DNA of 64,000 nucleotides, from the NCBI GenBank assembly GCA_017305555.1, contig JAFKKM010000027.1:16099-80098 (forward strand). Direction: 5' to 3'. Positions 9,945 to 19,466 of the stretch are shown piece by piece. This DNA is from Hyphomicrobiales bacterium (lineage in GTDB: Bacteria > Pseudomonadota > Alphaproteobacteria > Rhizobiales > Xanthobacteraceae). Position 1 is the first letter of the stretch, and each line of letters starts with the position of its first letter. The position numbers were made by a program, and so were the translations under genes. The notes under the pieces were generated by a model, which saw only the letters and a program-made list of their open reading frames with translations, made no database searches and was not told the DNA's origin.

Positions 9945-10348
9945 GGCGATTATTCTAGGACGGGTTTGATCGCTGTCAACCTCGCAAGCGCTGCCGGAAG
10001 CGGGTTTTCGGAACCCCGGCGACCTCTTTCGACTTAACGAAGTGATGCGAAACTGTCGCAGCCCATCGCAGAAAAAGCTGATTTTGTCGATTGACTCTAC
10101 GGAAGATGTGGACGCATCGGGCGCGACTCTTGCGCGTGAGTCGCCGCATATTGTAGCGTTTCGGCTATCGAGTACGACATCTCGTGCGGCAGTTTTGATT
10201 CAGCTCAAGTCCTGAGTTCGGCGTGAACGTCCGGTGCGCAACCTGCGTCCGGCGAGGGCTAAGGGATTCTAACCGCAGGGATTTCGAACGAAAGACGTCG
10301 CAGCGCGACATGCTTCCGGCAGTCGCGCGACACGAAGGAAACAGTGCG
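9945..10348. other. Gene-free divergent region between argD and gcrA
   Basis: About 400 bases without a convincing coding frame. It must hold the promoters of argD (minus) and gcrA (plus). The only clear structure is a group of five GANTC sites (listed separately). The frame upstream of gcrA is open from 10223 but lacks GcrA-like sequence. Confidence 0.6.
10093..10269 (+). promoter_or_regulatory. Cluster of five GANTC (CcrM methylation) sites upstream of gcrA
   Basis: GANTC occurs at 10093-10097, 10125-10129, 10138-10142, 10197-10201 and 10265-10269. By base composition fewer than one would be expected in 177 bases. GANTC is the CcrM methylation site of alphaproteobacteria, and GcrA is known to work together with CcrM methylation. 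The cluster therefore suggests cell-cycle-dependent control of gcrA. The regulatory role is inference. Confidence 0.5.
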
Positions 10349-10855
10349 ATGACAGTATTGACCTGGTCCGACGATCGCGTCGAGCAACTCAAGAAACTCT
10401 GGGAAGCCGGCCTCTCCGCCAGCCAGATCGCGGCGGAACTCGGTAACGTGACGCGCAATGCCGTAATCGGCAAGGTGCATCGGCTAGGTCTGTCGGGACG
10501 CGCCAAGACGCCGTCGTCGGCCGCGCCGCGCCCCCGCAAGGTGCGCCCAGCCCAGCAGATGATGCGGGTGTCGCGCCCGGTGTCGCGCGGCAACACCGCG
10601 CTGGCCCATGCCTTCGAGGTCGAAGTCGAGGTGGACCCGATCGCGCATGACAACGTGGTGCCGATGAGCCAGCGGCTGACCTTGCTGGAGCTCAACGAAA
10701 GCACCTGCCACTGGCCGGTGGGCGATCCCAGCAATCCGGAGTTCTTCTTCTGCGGCGGCAAGGCGCTGACCGGCCTGCCCTATTGCGCGCATCATTCGCG
10801 CATCGCCTATCAGCCCGCCGCCGACCGCCGCCGCCAGCAGCCGAAGCAGCGCTGA
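10349..10855 (+). CDS. gcrA: GcrA cell-cycle regulator
   Basis: 168-residue alphaproteobacterial transcription regulator that binds sigma70-RNA polymerase and acts at GANTC-methylated promoters. The N-terminal DNA-binding domain is intact: TWSDDRVEQLKKLWEAGLS, ASQIAAELGNVTRNAVIGK, VHRLGLSGR. A low-complexity Pro/Arg linker follows. The C-terminal RNA-polymerase-binding region includes CHWPVGDP, FFCGG and LPYCAHH. The ATG at 10349 has an AAGGAA Shine-Dalgarno (10334-10339) and the canonical MTVLTW start. Confidence 0.95.
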   Translation: MTVLTWSDDRVEQLKKLWEAGLSASQIAAELGNVTRNAVIGKVHRLGLSGRAKTPSSAAPRPRKVRPAQQMMRVSRPVSRGNTALAHAFEVEVEVDPIAHDNVVPMSQRLTLLELNESTCHWPVGDPSNPEFFFCGGKALTGLPYCAHHSRIAYQPAADRRRQQPKQR

Positions 10856-10890
10856 AACAGGCGATCTTCGTTTCTGCCCGGCGCCGGTGA

Positions 10891-11889
10891 CTAACCGGCC
10901 TGCTTTTGCGGATGGGCGTGCTGATGCCACGCCCACGCAGAACTCACGATCGTCGTCAGATCCGAATGTGACGGCGTGAAATCGAGCACTTTCCGTGCGG
11001 CCGACGGATCCGCGACAAGATAAGTCGGATCGCCCATCCGACGCGGCTCGATCCGATGCGGCACCTCACGCCCTGTCACCGCAGCGATCGCCGCCAGTAT
11101 CTCCTTGACCGAGAATCCCTGCCCGGTACCAAGGTTAAAGCTGCCGCCGGCTTGACCCGCGAGCAGCAGCGTCAACGCCTTCACATGCGCGGCCGCCAGA
11201 TCGGTAACGTGGATATAGTCGCGGATCGCGGTGCCGTCCGGCGTATCGTAGTCGTCGCCGAACACCGCGAAGTCGGGCACATGACCTTGTAGCGCCATCA
11301 TTGCGCGCGGGATGAGATGGGTTTCCGGATCGCGCAGTTCGCCGATGGTGCCGGACGCATCTGCGCCGCTGGCGTTGAAATAACGCAGGCAGAACGCGCC
11401 AAACCCGTAAGCCCGGCGATGATCGTCGAGCATATGCTCGATCATCAACTTCGATCGCCCATACGGATTGATCGGCTGGCATGGATAGGTTTCCGGCAGC
11501 GCGCTGCTGTCGGCATTGCCGTAAACCGCACCGGTGCTGGAGAACACCAGCTTGCTGCATCCCGCCGCGCGCATCGCATCGAGTAGCGCGATCGTGCCGC
11601 CGACATTATTGGCATAGTACTTGTGCGGGTCGACCATCGACTCGCCGACCAGACTCGCGGCGGCGAAGTGCATCACCGCAACGATCGGATATTGCCGGAA
11701 TGCCGATGCCAGCGTGTCGCGATCGTGCAGACGGCCTTCGACCAGCGGCCCCGTGACGAAGCTGCGATGCCCCGTTGAAAAATTATCGTAGACGACAGGC
11801 GTATAGCCGGCCGAAGCCAGGGCCCTACAGCAATGCGACCCGATGTAGCCGGCGCCGCCGGTAACCAGAACCGCGGGGCGATCGTTCAT
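10891..11889 (-). CDS. galE: UDP-glucose 4-epimerase
   Basis: 332-residue short-chain dehydrogenase-type epimerase interconverting UDP-glucose and UDP-galactose. The NAD-binding loop GGAGYIGSH is at residues 11-19, followed by YDNFSTGHR, SSTGAVYG and the catalytic Tyr-x-x-x-Lys in NPYGRSKLM. The C-terminal RRMGDPTYLVADPSAA segment is typical. It lies beside the exopolysaccharide genes and probably supplies UDP-galactose to them; in rhizobia the same enzyme is called ExoB. Confidence 0.95.
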   Translation of the reverse strand: MNDRPAVLVTGGAGYIGSHCCRALASAGYTPVVYDNFSTGHRSFVTGPLVEGRLHDRDTLASAFRQYPIVAVMHFAAASLVGESMVDPHKYYANNVGGTIALLDAMRAAGCSKLVFSSTGAVYGNADSSALPETYPCQPINPYGRSKLMIEHMLDDHRRAYGFGAFCLRYFNASGADASGTIGELRDPETHLIPRAMMALQGHVPDFAVFGDDYDTPDGTAIRDYIHVTDLAAAHVKALTLLLAGQAGGSFNLGTGQGFSVKEILAAIAAVTGREVPHRIEPRRMGDPTYLVADPSAARKVLDFTPSHSDLTTIVSSAWAWHQHAHPQKQAG

Positions 11890-12269
11890 GCGAACACCTT
11901 ATATTTGCGTAAGAAACCAGGTTCGGCAAACTTGAGTGAAACGAAGCACTCTGCTGTCATATTGATCGTCAAAGCCGGAGTCTAGGTTGGCCGTCATTCG
12001 CGCGCACAAGCGGTTACGCCGACCTTACCGACACGACGCCAATTGAGACGCGGCAACGAATTTCGACCATCCCGCAGATTCAATTCAGATCTGTGACGCG
12101 AGATACGATCGGTTCGCGACCCGCGGCTTCACCATCTGTTAACATGGTACACCAACGACGCGCGGCGGGACATGAGGCCCGTGACGTCAATTTATAATTA
12201 ACCGTAGTTCTTTACCTTGCGGGCAACTGTCGTCGGGTCTCGTTGTATCGGTCGAGTTGGGTTCTCGTT
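11890..12269. other. Gene-free divergent region between galE and the EPS co-polymerase
   Basis: About 380 bases with no coding frame of interest. It is AT-richer than its surroundings near 12130-12210 (runs such as TTTATAATTAACC), consistent with promoters for the two divergent genes. No known operator could be assigned. Confidence 0.5.
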
Positions 12270-14342
12270 ATGTCGCTTGAACAGGAGGGGGACGCCAAAA
12301 GCGTGGATGACACCGCGCCGACCGCGGCTCAGGCGTCGGATGGCGTCAGCCTCAGGGATCTGGCCAGCACCCTCGTTCGACATAAAGCATGGATTCTCGG
12401 GACAACGCTTGTTTGTCTCGTGCTCGCGACTGGATACCTGATCACGGCGAAGCCGACTTACACGTCGACGGCCGAGGTCTATGTCGATCCGCGTGATCGC
12501 CCGACCCCCAAGGAAGACCCGAGCGAGAAAAGCAGCGTGCCGGGAGACGGTCTTCTCCTGGTCGAAAGCCAGTTGAAAATCATCACATCCGGCAAGGTGC
12601 TATCGCGGGTCGTCGACCAGATGAACCTGGCCGAGGACCCGGAATTCAACGGGCGCGGCGGCTTGATCGCGAGCATCAAGGCAATTATCGGCCTCGGAGA
12701 TGGTGACAACCCGCATCTGGCGGCTTTGCGGCGTTTGCGTCTGGTGACGTCGACCAAACGGAACGAGCGCTCCTATGTGATCGACATTTCCGTCTCGGCC
12801 CGCGAGCCGCAACGGGCGGCAGACCTGACGAATGCGGTCGCCAACGCGTTTCTCGAAGAACAAGCCAGCGCGAACGCCAATTTCAACCGGCGGCTTTCCG
12901 ATGCGATCAAGTCGCAGTTGGAAAGAATGCGCAGTGCCGTGAGCCGTTCGGAGCAGGCTGTCGCAGCCTATAAGGCAGCTCACAATCTGGTGGGCTCGCG
13001 CGACAGGTTGGTTACCGATCAAGAGTTGACCGAAGCCAATACCCAATTGAGCAATGCGCAAGCAAAGCTGAACGAGGCGCAGGCGCGCGTCAAACTTCTC
13101 GAATCGATCGAGTCGGGCGGCACACCACTCGAGTCGCTGCCCGAGGCCATCCAATCGAATACCATCGTGCAGTTGCGGGCGAGCGCCGTCGAGGCGTCGC
13201 GTACCGAGGTTCAACTCGCGCGGGTCCTTGGCCCCAATCATCCTGCCCTACAGCAAGCCCGGGCGCAGGTGCGCGACGTCCAGACCGCGATCAAGAACGA
13301 GGTCAAGCGTATCGCTCAGGCCGTGCGCAACGTCGCGACCAGCGAGCGCATCAATGTCCAAAGTCTCCAGGCACGCTTCGCTTCCCTGAAGACGCTCACG
13401 CAGACCAACGAAAAGGCCATGGTTCAACTGCGTGAACTCGAGCTCAAGGCAAACTCCGACCGCACGGTGTATGAAACCTACCTTGCGAAGGCCAAAGCCG
13501 CGACCGAAGAACAGGGCATCAACAATACGAATATCCGGCTGATTTCCCGCGGGATTCTTCCCGACCGGCAGAGCTGGCCGCTGACAATCCCAATCATCGG
13601 CGGCGCGCTGTTCGGAGGATTATTCCTCGGCATCATGCTGGCCTTCCTGCGCGGCGCGACGGGGCAGTCGACGGGAATGCCGCCGAAGCCGCGCACGGAG
13701 AGCGAAGAGGCGAAAAACCCACCGGCGCAAGCCGTGGCCATTCCTGCGGTCAGGCGCCGGGAGCAACTCTCCCGCCTGACGGCAGAACTGCTGGCGGCGC
13801 CGGCAGACCATTCCATCCTGCTCGTGCGCGCCCGGAATGACGAAGCATTGAAGCTGGTCGCATTGGAGCTTGCGCGCGCAGTCGATGAGCGCGGACAGAA
13901 AGCCGTCGTGATCGATGCCGATCTGAAGGACAATCCCGTATCGTCGCTGTTGCAATTCAATCAGTCTATCGGCGTTCGCGACATTCTGGCGGGCCGCGCC
14001 TCCATTCGCGAAGCTGCTCATGCTGTGGGACAGACCGGGATAGAAATCGTTCCTGTCGGCATGGCGCCTTTGGCTTCATTCGACCAGCAAATGCGACATG
14101 CTCTCTTGGTTGCCTTGCGTCAGGCGCGCGGATTGGGCCGCATTATCATCGACGGCGGCGAACTGGCGGCGATGCGATCGGAATTGGGTCTCTATGCGAT
14201 GGCGGACGAGGTAATCTTCCTCGAACCGTCGGATGACGACCGGCCATCCGACGTTTCTCTGCTGATCGATCTGCTGCGCCATCGCCAGATCAAAGCCAAA
14301 GCAGTATCCATCGATCCGACATCGCACGCGATGGCCGCCTGA
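12270..14342 (+). CDS. Wzc/GumC-like polysaccharide co-polymerase with degenerate kinase domain
   Basis: 690-residue inner-membrane protein controlling export or chain length of an exopolysaccharide. The N-terminal Wzz domain follows a short cytoplasmic tail, with TM1 at about 41-60. A long coiled-coil periplasmic region (about 160-400) ends in VYETYLAKAKAATEEQ and TM2 at about 436-460. The C-terminal cytoplasmic domain (about 510-690) has the fold pattern of a BY-kinase and keeps AVVIDADLKDNP (Walker A'). The Walker A loop GEGKST is replaced by RARNDEALK, and there is no C-terminal Tyr cluster. It is probably inactive as a kinase. ATG 12270 is chosen; a TTG at 12243 is in frame. Confidence 0.82.
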   Translation: MSLEQEGDAKSVDDTAPTAAQASDGVSLRDLASTLVRHKAWILGTTLVCLVLATGYLITAKPTYTSTAEVYVDPRDRPTPKEDPSEKSSVPGDGLLLVESQLKIITSGKVLSRVVDQMNLAEDPEFNGRGGLIASIKAIIGLGDGDNPHLAALRRLRLVTSTKRNERSYVIDISVSAREPQRAADLTNAVANAFLEEQASANANFNRRLSDAIKSQLERMRSAVSRSEQAVAAYKAAHNLVGSRDRLVTDQELTEANTQLSNAQAKLNEAQARVKLLESIESGGTPLESLPEAIQSNTIVQLRASAVEASRTEVQLARVLGPNHPALQQARAQVRDVQTAIKNEVKRIAQAVRNVATSERINVQSLQARFASLKTLTQTNEKAMVQLRELELKANSDRTVYETYLAKAKAATEEQGINNTNIRLISRGILPDRQSWPLTIPIIGGALFGGLFLGIMLAFLRGATGQSTGMPPKPRTESEEAKNPPAQAVAIPAVRRREQLSRLTAELLAAPADHSILLVRARNDEALKLVALELARAVDERGQKAVVIDADLKDNPVSSLLQFNQSIGVRDILAGRASIREAAHAVGQTGIEIVPVGMAPLASFDQQMRHALLVALRQARGLGRIIIDGGELAAMRSELGLYAMADEVIFLEPSDDDRPSDVSLLIDLLRHRQIKAKAVSIDPTSHAMAA

Positions 14343-14350
14343 TCCTGACG

Positions 14351-15565
14351 TCAGCTGGCTTCCGCATGATTCGACGCGGCGAGCTGACGCGCTGTCGTCT
14401 GATTGAAGTAGCCCGCGATGCGCCGGCGCACGAAATGCTGTCGACGATGAAATTGCCATCGCAAGCTACGATCGACCGTGAACGAGCGCCGATATCCGGC
14501 CATGTGCAGGGCCTCGCGATCGGTCGCTTGTTTGACCGGATCGGAATAGAACTCCTTGATCTTGTCCTTGCCCATCCCCGGCGTCTCGACCCATCGCGGG
14601 ATCAGGACATTGCAGAGCCTGTCGATATCGGTCAGCAACCGGGTGACGCCCGTTCCCGCAGCGGGGCACGACGTCTGGAACGCATCGCCGATGAGAACAA
14701 TGCCGTCCTGATCGACGTTCTCGGCAACGGACAAATTCATGACCCAGCTCTGGACCCGATCCACGGGCTTCATCTCGCCGACAAACCCGGCAAGACCGGG
14801 CAAGGCATTGCACAGCTCCGCGATCGGATTCTGCCGGAATTCACGAATCCAGGGATCCTCCTGATCGAGAAACGTGAAGAGGTTCGCGCGAAGGTGCCCG
14901 GCGATCGGAAAAATGTTGAGATAGTCGATCCGGTTTGAATGACCTGCGCCGTAATAGGTGATCGCCTGGAATGCCGGCGCCCGTTCGTTCTCCGGTGCGA
15001 GCGTAAAGCCGAACGAGATCGATTGCTTTTCAGCGACCATCCGGCGACCGATACCGACCTTGTGCCGAAGCGAATCCACCATCCCTGTCGCCAGGATGAT
15101 GAGATCGGGCATAATCGGACCGTTATTCGCCAGAGACAGGCATTGCGTCTGCGAGCCGGTCTGAATATCCCGAACGTCGTCGACAAGAAAATCAACCGAA
15201 GCCGGAAGCTGCGCGCGGACAATGCGCACGATGTCATCGTAAAGGATGCCGAAATGCGGGTTCTGCGTGCGATCGACGATGCGGCCCGCGCGGACGTTGA
15301 TAATGTCGCGGAATAAAGTTGCTTCGTCGGCAACCGGACCGAAGACTCCGAGCTTCCGCATCAGGTCGACCTGACTGCCCGCGATCTTTTCAACGCGGAA
15401 CTGCTTTGGGCAGACCGCATTCTTGTCGATCAGCGTGACCCGGTAACCCGCCCGCGCCAGCACGACAGCGGCGAGAGACCCGCTGAGACCGGCGCCGACA
15501 ATCGCGATGTGCGCGCTGTTCGGTGTGTGGCTGGTGAGCATTGTTTCACGACCGACATGTGCCAT
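14351..15565 (-). CDS. FAD-dependent monooxygenase / halogenase-like flavoprotein
   Basis: 404-residue flavoprotein of the PHBH/tryptophan-halogenase type fold. It has the FAD-binding motif IVGAGLSGSLAAVVLARAG near the N-terminus and the second flavin motif GIVLIGDAFQTSCPAAGTG in the middle. The halogenase signature WxWxIP was not seen. It ends eight bases from the stop of the convergent co-polymerase gene and sits inside the EPS locus, so it may act on a glycan, lipid carrier or co-regulated metabolite. Start choice is uncertain: ATG at 15565, ATG at 15541 or TTG at 15577. No substrate can be assigned. Confidence 0.75.
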   Translation of the reverse strand: MAHVGRETMLTSHTPNSAHIAIVGAGLSGSLAAVVLARAGYRVTLIDKNAVCPKQFRVEKIAGSQVDLMRKLGVFGPVADEATLFRDIINVRAGRIVDRTQNPHFGILYDDIVRIVRAQLPASVDFLVDDVRDIQTGSQTQCLSLANNGPIMPDLIILATGMVDSLRHKVGIGRRMVAEKQSISFGFTLAPENERAPAFQAITYYGAGHSNRIDYLNIFPIAGHLRANLFTFLDQEDPWIREFRQNPIAELCNALPGLAGFVGEMKPVDRVQSWVMNLSVAENVDQDGIVLIGDAFQTSCPAAGTGVTRLLTDIDRLCNVLIPRWVETPGMGKDKIKEFYSDPVKQATDREALHMAGYRRSFTVDRSLRWQFHRRQHFVRRRIAGYFNQTTARQLAASNHAEAS

Positions 15566-15591
15566 GTGAGTAACCAAAAGGAGATACCTGA

Positions 15592-16791
15592 CTAGGCGAC
15601 GGTAGCTTTCGCCAATTCGTTCTGCGAGATCGTGCTGGAGAAGAGATCGAGTTCTTCGAGATATTGCCTGCCGATGGCATCGATCGAAAAAAGCTGAAGG
15701 TGCTGCTTCAATCCGTTCGACAAGGCGGGCTTGGGTTTATCCAGATTCGCGGCTATCGCGTCAGCGAGCGCATCGACGTCGCCGACCGGGACGAGCGTGC
15801 CGTAGCGTCCATCGGCGAGAATCTCCCGAGGACCATGCGGACAGTCCGTGCTGACGACGGGCGCGCCACATGCGAGAGCCTCGACGATGACATTGCCGAA
15901 GCCCTCGGCGTGCGACGACAGCACAAAGACGGATGCCTGCCGCATATAGGCGAGCGCGTTAGGCTTGTATCCGAGAAGATGAACATGCGCGGCGATGCCG
16001 AGCGAATCCGCCAAACCTTGCAACTCCTCGCGGTCGTCCCCTTCACCGAGGATGACGAGGTGCGAGGGTCGTTGTTTGACAACGCGGGCGAAGGCCGTGA
16101 GCAGATGCCGATAGCCCTTCTGCTTGTGCAATCGGCCGACGGCGAGCACGAACCGCTCTCCTGACCCGATCGACGGCGGCAACTCCGGCGCGAGGCCGGC
16201 CTGCGCATCAAACCCCTTGCCGATGATCGGATTATAGATGTGATGGATCGGCTTCTTGCCGAGGCCGGGAACGCGACGAAGCTGCGCCTTCAATCCGCGC
16301 GATACCGCGACGAATTCGTCGGCGGCGTGAAACGTCGATGCAATAGCCGCCATCACAGGCCAACGGTGCATCTGCAACGGCAGCAGTCCCGGTTCGGACA
16401 GCGAATTGTCGAGGCGGACGACAAGCCGGTGACGATGGAAACTCAGCATCTTCCCGAGACACGAGATGATGTTGGCGTTTTCAACGGAGCTGAGAACGAC
16501 CGGCGGCCGCGCAATCCGCAGATAACGCAGATAGGCCGGCAAGCTGAACATCACCTTGGAGGCGTCGAGGCTGACCAGCCGAACCCCGTTCGGCACCTTG
16601 TCCTTCAACGAGCCGAAGTATTTGCATACGACGAGGTCGACCTTCAGTCCACGATCGAGAAAGTACTTTGCCAGATTGATCTGCACCCGCTCCGCTCCCC
16701 CGCTATAGAGCGTCGGAAGAAAGAGAGCGATGTCGGGCCGCGTTTCGTCGGCGACCAGCTCCGACAAGGAGATACAGGCAGGTGCGGTCAT
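15592..16791 (-). CDS. GT4-family glycosyltransferase
   Basis: 399-residue GT-B fold enzyme probably adding a sugar to a lipid-linked EPS repeat unit on the cytoplasmic side. The N-terminal acceptor domain starts IALFLPTLYSGGAERV. The C-terminal nucleotide-sugar domain has VGRLHKQKGYRHLL, LVILGEGDDREEL and the E-x7-E motif in HAEGFGNVIVEALACG. The frame is open to 17571, but the ATG at 16791 overlaps the flippase stop (ATGA), and upstream codons are a shadow of the flippase gene. Confidence 0.9.
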   Translation of the reverse strand: MTAPACISLSELVADETRPDIALFLPTLYSGGAERVQINLAKYFLDRGLKVDLVVCKYFGSLKDKVPNGVRLVSLDASKVMFSLPAYLRYLRIARPPVVLSSVENANIISCLGKMLSFHRHRLVVRLDNSLSEPGLLPLQMHRWPVMAAIASTFHAADEFVAVSRGLKAQLRRVPGLGKKPIHHIYNPIIGKGFDAQAGLAPELPPSIGSGERFVLAVGRLHKQKGYRHLLTAFARVVKQRPSHLVILGEGDDREELQGLADSLGIAAHVHLLGYKPNALAYMRQASVFVLSSHAEGFGNVIVEALACGAPVVSTDCPHGPREILADGRYGTLVPVGDVDALADAIAANLDKPKPALSNGLKQHLQLFSIDAIGRQYLEELDLFSSTISQNELAKATVA

Positions 16792-18083
16792 CGGAAGTAA
16801 CTCGTTATCATGATCTGACGGGCGGCTATTCCGGCGCCATAAGAGACGATAATCGCGCTGGCCGCACCGTTGAGCGCGAACAAAGGAATTAGAGTCACAT
16901 TGGCGAAAATTGATAGCGCAATGACGAACAATCCACTGAACAGCGTGAACGAATCCTTGTAGTGACTGTAGAAAACGGTGCCCTGAACCTCGTAGGCTAC
17001 GCGAAGCACGAAACCCAGCAGCACCAGCCACAACACCAGCATCCAATCCGCGACGAGGGGGCGGTCCAGGTAAGGAAGGGCAATTTTGACAAGGATGCCG
17101 GTGACGACCGCCAGCACAATCGAAATCGCCACCGCCTGGACGAACAGACGCCGAAACACCGCCCAATAGGAGCGGTCCCGGCGCGCATGTGCGTCGATCA
17201 ATTTTGGTCCGGCGACCTGAACAATGCCGGTATCGACAAGATTGCTCAGGGCGTTCCCGATCGACCAGAACAGCACATAGACGCCGGTAAACTCCAGCCC
17301 CATGAACAGGCTGACGAGATAGCGATCGGTGTACTGCGCCACCGTATTGACGATGTCGTTGACGTACAGGGTTCGGGACGCCTTGAAGTGATGCAGGAAC
17401 CACTCCCGATGCCCACCCTCCGAAGCGGAGCTCAGCCATGGCCAATCCCACGCCAGGACGGCAAAGCCCGCAATCGTCAGGAAGCCGCCGCCGATCCAGA
17501 ACAGCAGCAGGATATGCAGACTGCGAAGAGAGGGAAACAGGAACGCGAAGACCATATAGACGCAGATCCACGCGGCGGTGCGGAAGAACGCCAACACATT
17601 CGCCAGGAGCGGCCGGAGAAGATGATTGAGCAGGATAAACAGATCGCCGTTCACATGCTCGATAAACACGATGACGAGAACGATCGAAACCAGCGTGACC
17701 TCTTGAAGATAGACGCCGATCCCGAGGCCGATAACGCTGATCAGCCCATAAATCGCGCCCTGAACGCCCCAGTAGAGACGCAGCACGCGCGTGACTTCGT
17801 CGAGCGGCTGCGTGACGGCATTGCGGCTCAGGACACGAATCAATCCAAGGCCGGCGACCGTTGGAAAGATCACCGCGGCGCCGGCAATGAGGCCGTAAAC
17901 TCCCAGCGTATCAAGACCGACGAACTTCGCAAGAAACAGCGTCAGCGCAAACTTTGCCGCGAGCGTGAGTCCGCGCAGCGCCATGATCGTCAACGACGTC
18001 AATGTGCGGCTACTCCGCACCGTGTCTAATGCGACGTCGACAAACAACGTGTCATCCTTCGCGATATGCGGCAGGACCAGCAC
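16788..18083 (-). CDS. Wzx-like polysaccharide flippase
   Basis: 431-residue integral membrane protein of the MATE/MOP polysaccharide-transport superfamily with about twelve hydrophobic segments. It has the typical N-terminal pattern ALRGLTLAAKFALTLFLAKFVGLDTLGVYGL. It would flip lipid-linked repeat units to the periplasm for polymerisation. It overlaps the downstream GT4 gene by four bases and follows another GT4 gene by about 50 bases, so the three form one operon. Confidence 0.85.
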   Translation of the reverse strand: MLVLPHIAKDDTLFVDVALDTVRSSRTLTSLTIMALRGLTLAAKFALTLFLAKFVGLDTLGVYGLIAGAAVIFPTVAGLGLIRVLSRNAVTQPLDEVTRVLRLYWGVQGAIYGLISVIGLGIGVYLQEVTLVSIVLVIVFIEHVNGDLFILLNHLLRPLLANVLAFFRTAAWICVYMVFAFLFPSLRSLHILLLFWIGGGFLTIAGFAVLAWDWPWLSSASEGGHREWFLHHFKASRTLYVNDIVNTVAQYTDRYLVSLFMGLEFTGVYVLFWSIGNALSNLVDTGIVQVAGPKLIDAHARRDRSYWAVFRRLFVQAVAISIVLAVVTGILVKIALPYLDRPLVADWMLVLWLVLLGFVLRVAYEVQGTVFYSHYKDSFTLFSGLFVIALSIFANVTLIPLFALNGAASAIIVSYGAGIAARQIMITSYFR

Positions 18084-18131
18084 CTGGTGCCGTGCTGAAG
18101 CGCCGGTCAGAGAGTTCGTCGATCAGGCCAA

Positions 18132-19307
18132 TCATTGCGCTGCCTTTTCGACGGCGCCGCGACTGGCAATCTGCTCCCGTCCCTTCTGGTCGAGACGAAC
18201 CGTCGGTGCCGTTTTGACCTGAAGAGATTCTTCCACAAGGTTCTCATACAGCTCGATCAGATCGCGGTTCATCCGCTCTGCGCTGAACATCGTCTCGAAG
18301 GTCGCGCGAGCCGCGGCGTTCATCGCCGGACGGTCGGCATTTTCAAAGACGGTCAGAGCACGATCGAGAAAGCCGGGCGTCCCGATGTTCATCAAGGCGC
18401 CGTTCACGCCGTCCTTGATGAAGTACGGAAAGGCGCCGTGATCGCTGCACATCAACGGGCGACCGGACCGCAGCACCTCGATGGCAAGCAACGGCATACC
18501 TTCCCAGCGCGACGGCATCACAACGGCATCGAACTCCGCGAACATCGCCGTCAAGGCCTCGCGCGGCACCCACCCTATAAGCTCGACGTCGGGAGGTATC
18601 GTCAGGTCGCGATTGTCGACGATCTTCGCGCCGACCAGCTTCAGGGTCGCGCGGCCCGGCTCCAGCAGCGCGTAATCGCGCAGCAGAAGATCGACGCCCT
18701 TCTGTGAATCGAGACGTCCGACAAAGAGCAGGCGCATCGGGCCAGTCGACGGCGGCGAGACGGTATCAGGAGGTGACGTCAGGTCCTTGATGCCGCTGAC
18801 GACCAGCTTGGCGTTGCCAAGCGGAATGCCGGCCCGCCGAAGAAGCGGCCCCTCATGAGGAGAGATGTTCACGATGGCATCGGCGCGACGGCTGAGCTTG
18901 CGTTCAAAGAGTGCGTAGAGACGGGTCGCGATGGTCTGCTGGGGACGATCGAAGGCCCAGCAATGCGCGCAGTAAACGATGCGCGCCCGTGACCGCGACC
19001 TGCGAATGATCAACCGGCCGATGGCACCGGCAAAGCTGCTGTGCAGATGAACGACGTCGGGATCGTGCAGTTTGATCTTCGCGCGAATCGCCAGAGCGAG
19101 CGCCAGGATCGAGCGGACGTCGCGGCCGGTTCGCCGATAGGTTTCGACAACGCAATCGATCGACGACGCGATCGAACCACGCTGACCTTCCGGTGCCAGC
19201 AGCACAACATTGTCCGCTCCGAACTGCTGTATTTGATACGGCAGTATCTCCTCGAGATACGAAGCCGGCCCGCCAATGAGGCTTTCGCAGACGTGAAGGA
19301 TTTTCAT
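18132..19307 (-). CDS. GT4-family glycosyltransferase
   Basis: 391-residue GT-B fold glycosyltransferase. It begins MKILHVCESLIGGPASYLEE. Other family features are DVVHLHSSFAGAIGRL, VNISPHEGPLLRRAGIP, LLFVGRLDSQKGVDLLL and the E-x7-E region SRWEGMPLLAIEVLRSGRP. Promoter-proximal gene of a likely operon with the flippase and second GT4 genes. The sugar donor and acceptor cannot be predicted. Confidence 0.9.
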   Translation of the reverse strand: MKILHVCESLIGGPASYLEEILPYQIQQFGADNVVLLAPEGQRGSIASSIDCVVETYRRTGRDVRSILALALAIRAKIKLHDPDVVHLHSSFAGAIGRLIIRRSRSRARIVYCAHCWAFDRPQQTIATRLYALFERKLSRRADAIVNISPHEGPLLRRAGIPLGNAKLVVSGIKDLTSPPDTVSPPSTGPMRLLFVGRLDSQKGVDLLLRDYALLEPGRATLKLVGAKIVDNRDLTIPPDVELIGWVPREALTAMFAEFDAVVMPSRWEGMPLLAIEVLRSGRPLMCSDHGAFPYFIKDGVNGALMNIGTPGFLDRALTVFENADRPAMNAAARATFETMFSAERMNRDLIELYENLVEESLQVKTAPTVRLDQKGREQIASRGAVEKAAQ

Positions 19308-19466
19308 AAATGCTCCCGCGACCGACTGAAATGGGGGAGCAGTTCTGAAGGCCCGCTCTGCCGCACATTCAAATTCGAATGAATGCGATACTTACCGACT
19401 CCACATCGGAAGTGGTCGGCAAAAGCAAAACAAGGTGAATGCGGGAGCGCTAAAAACGCTGTTGTA

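Noticed and set aside
16792..17571. N-terminal extension of the GT4 gene to 659 residues
   Set aside because: It overlaps the flippase gene in another frame, and the family sequence starts exactly at the ATG at 16791.
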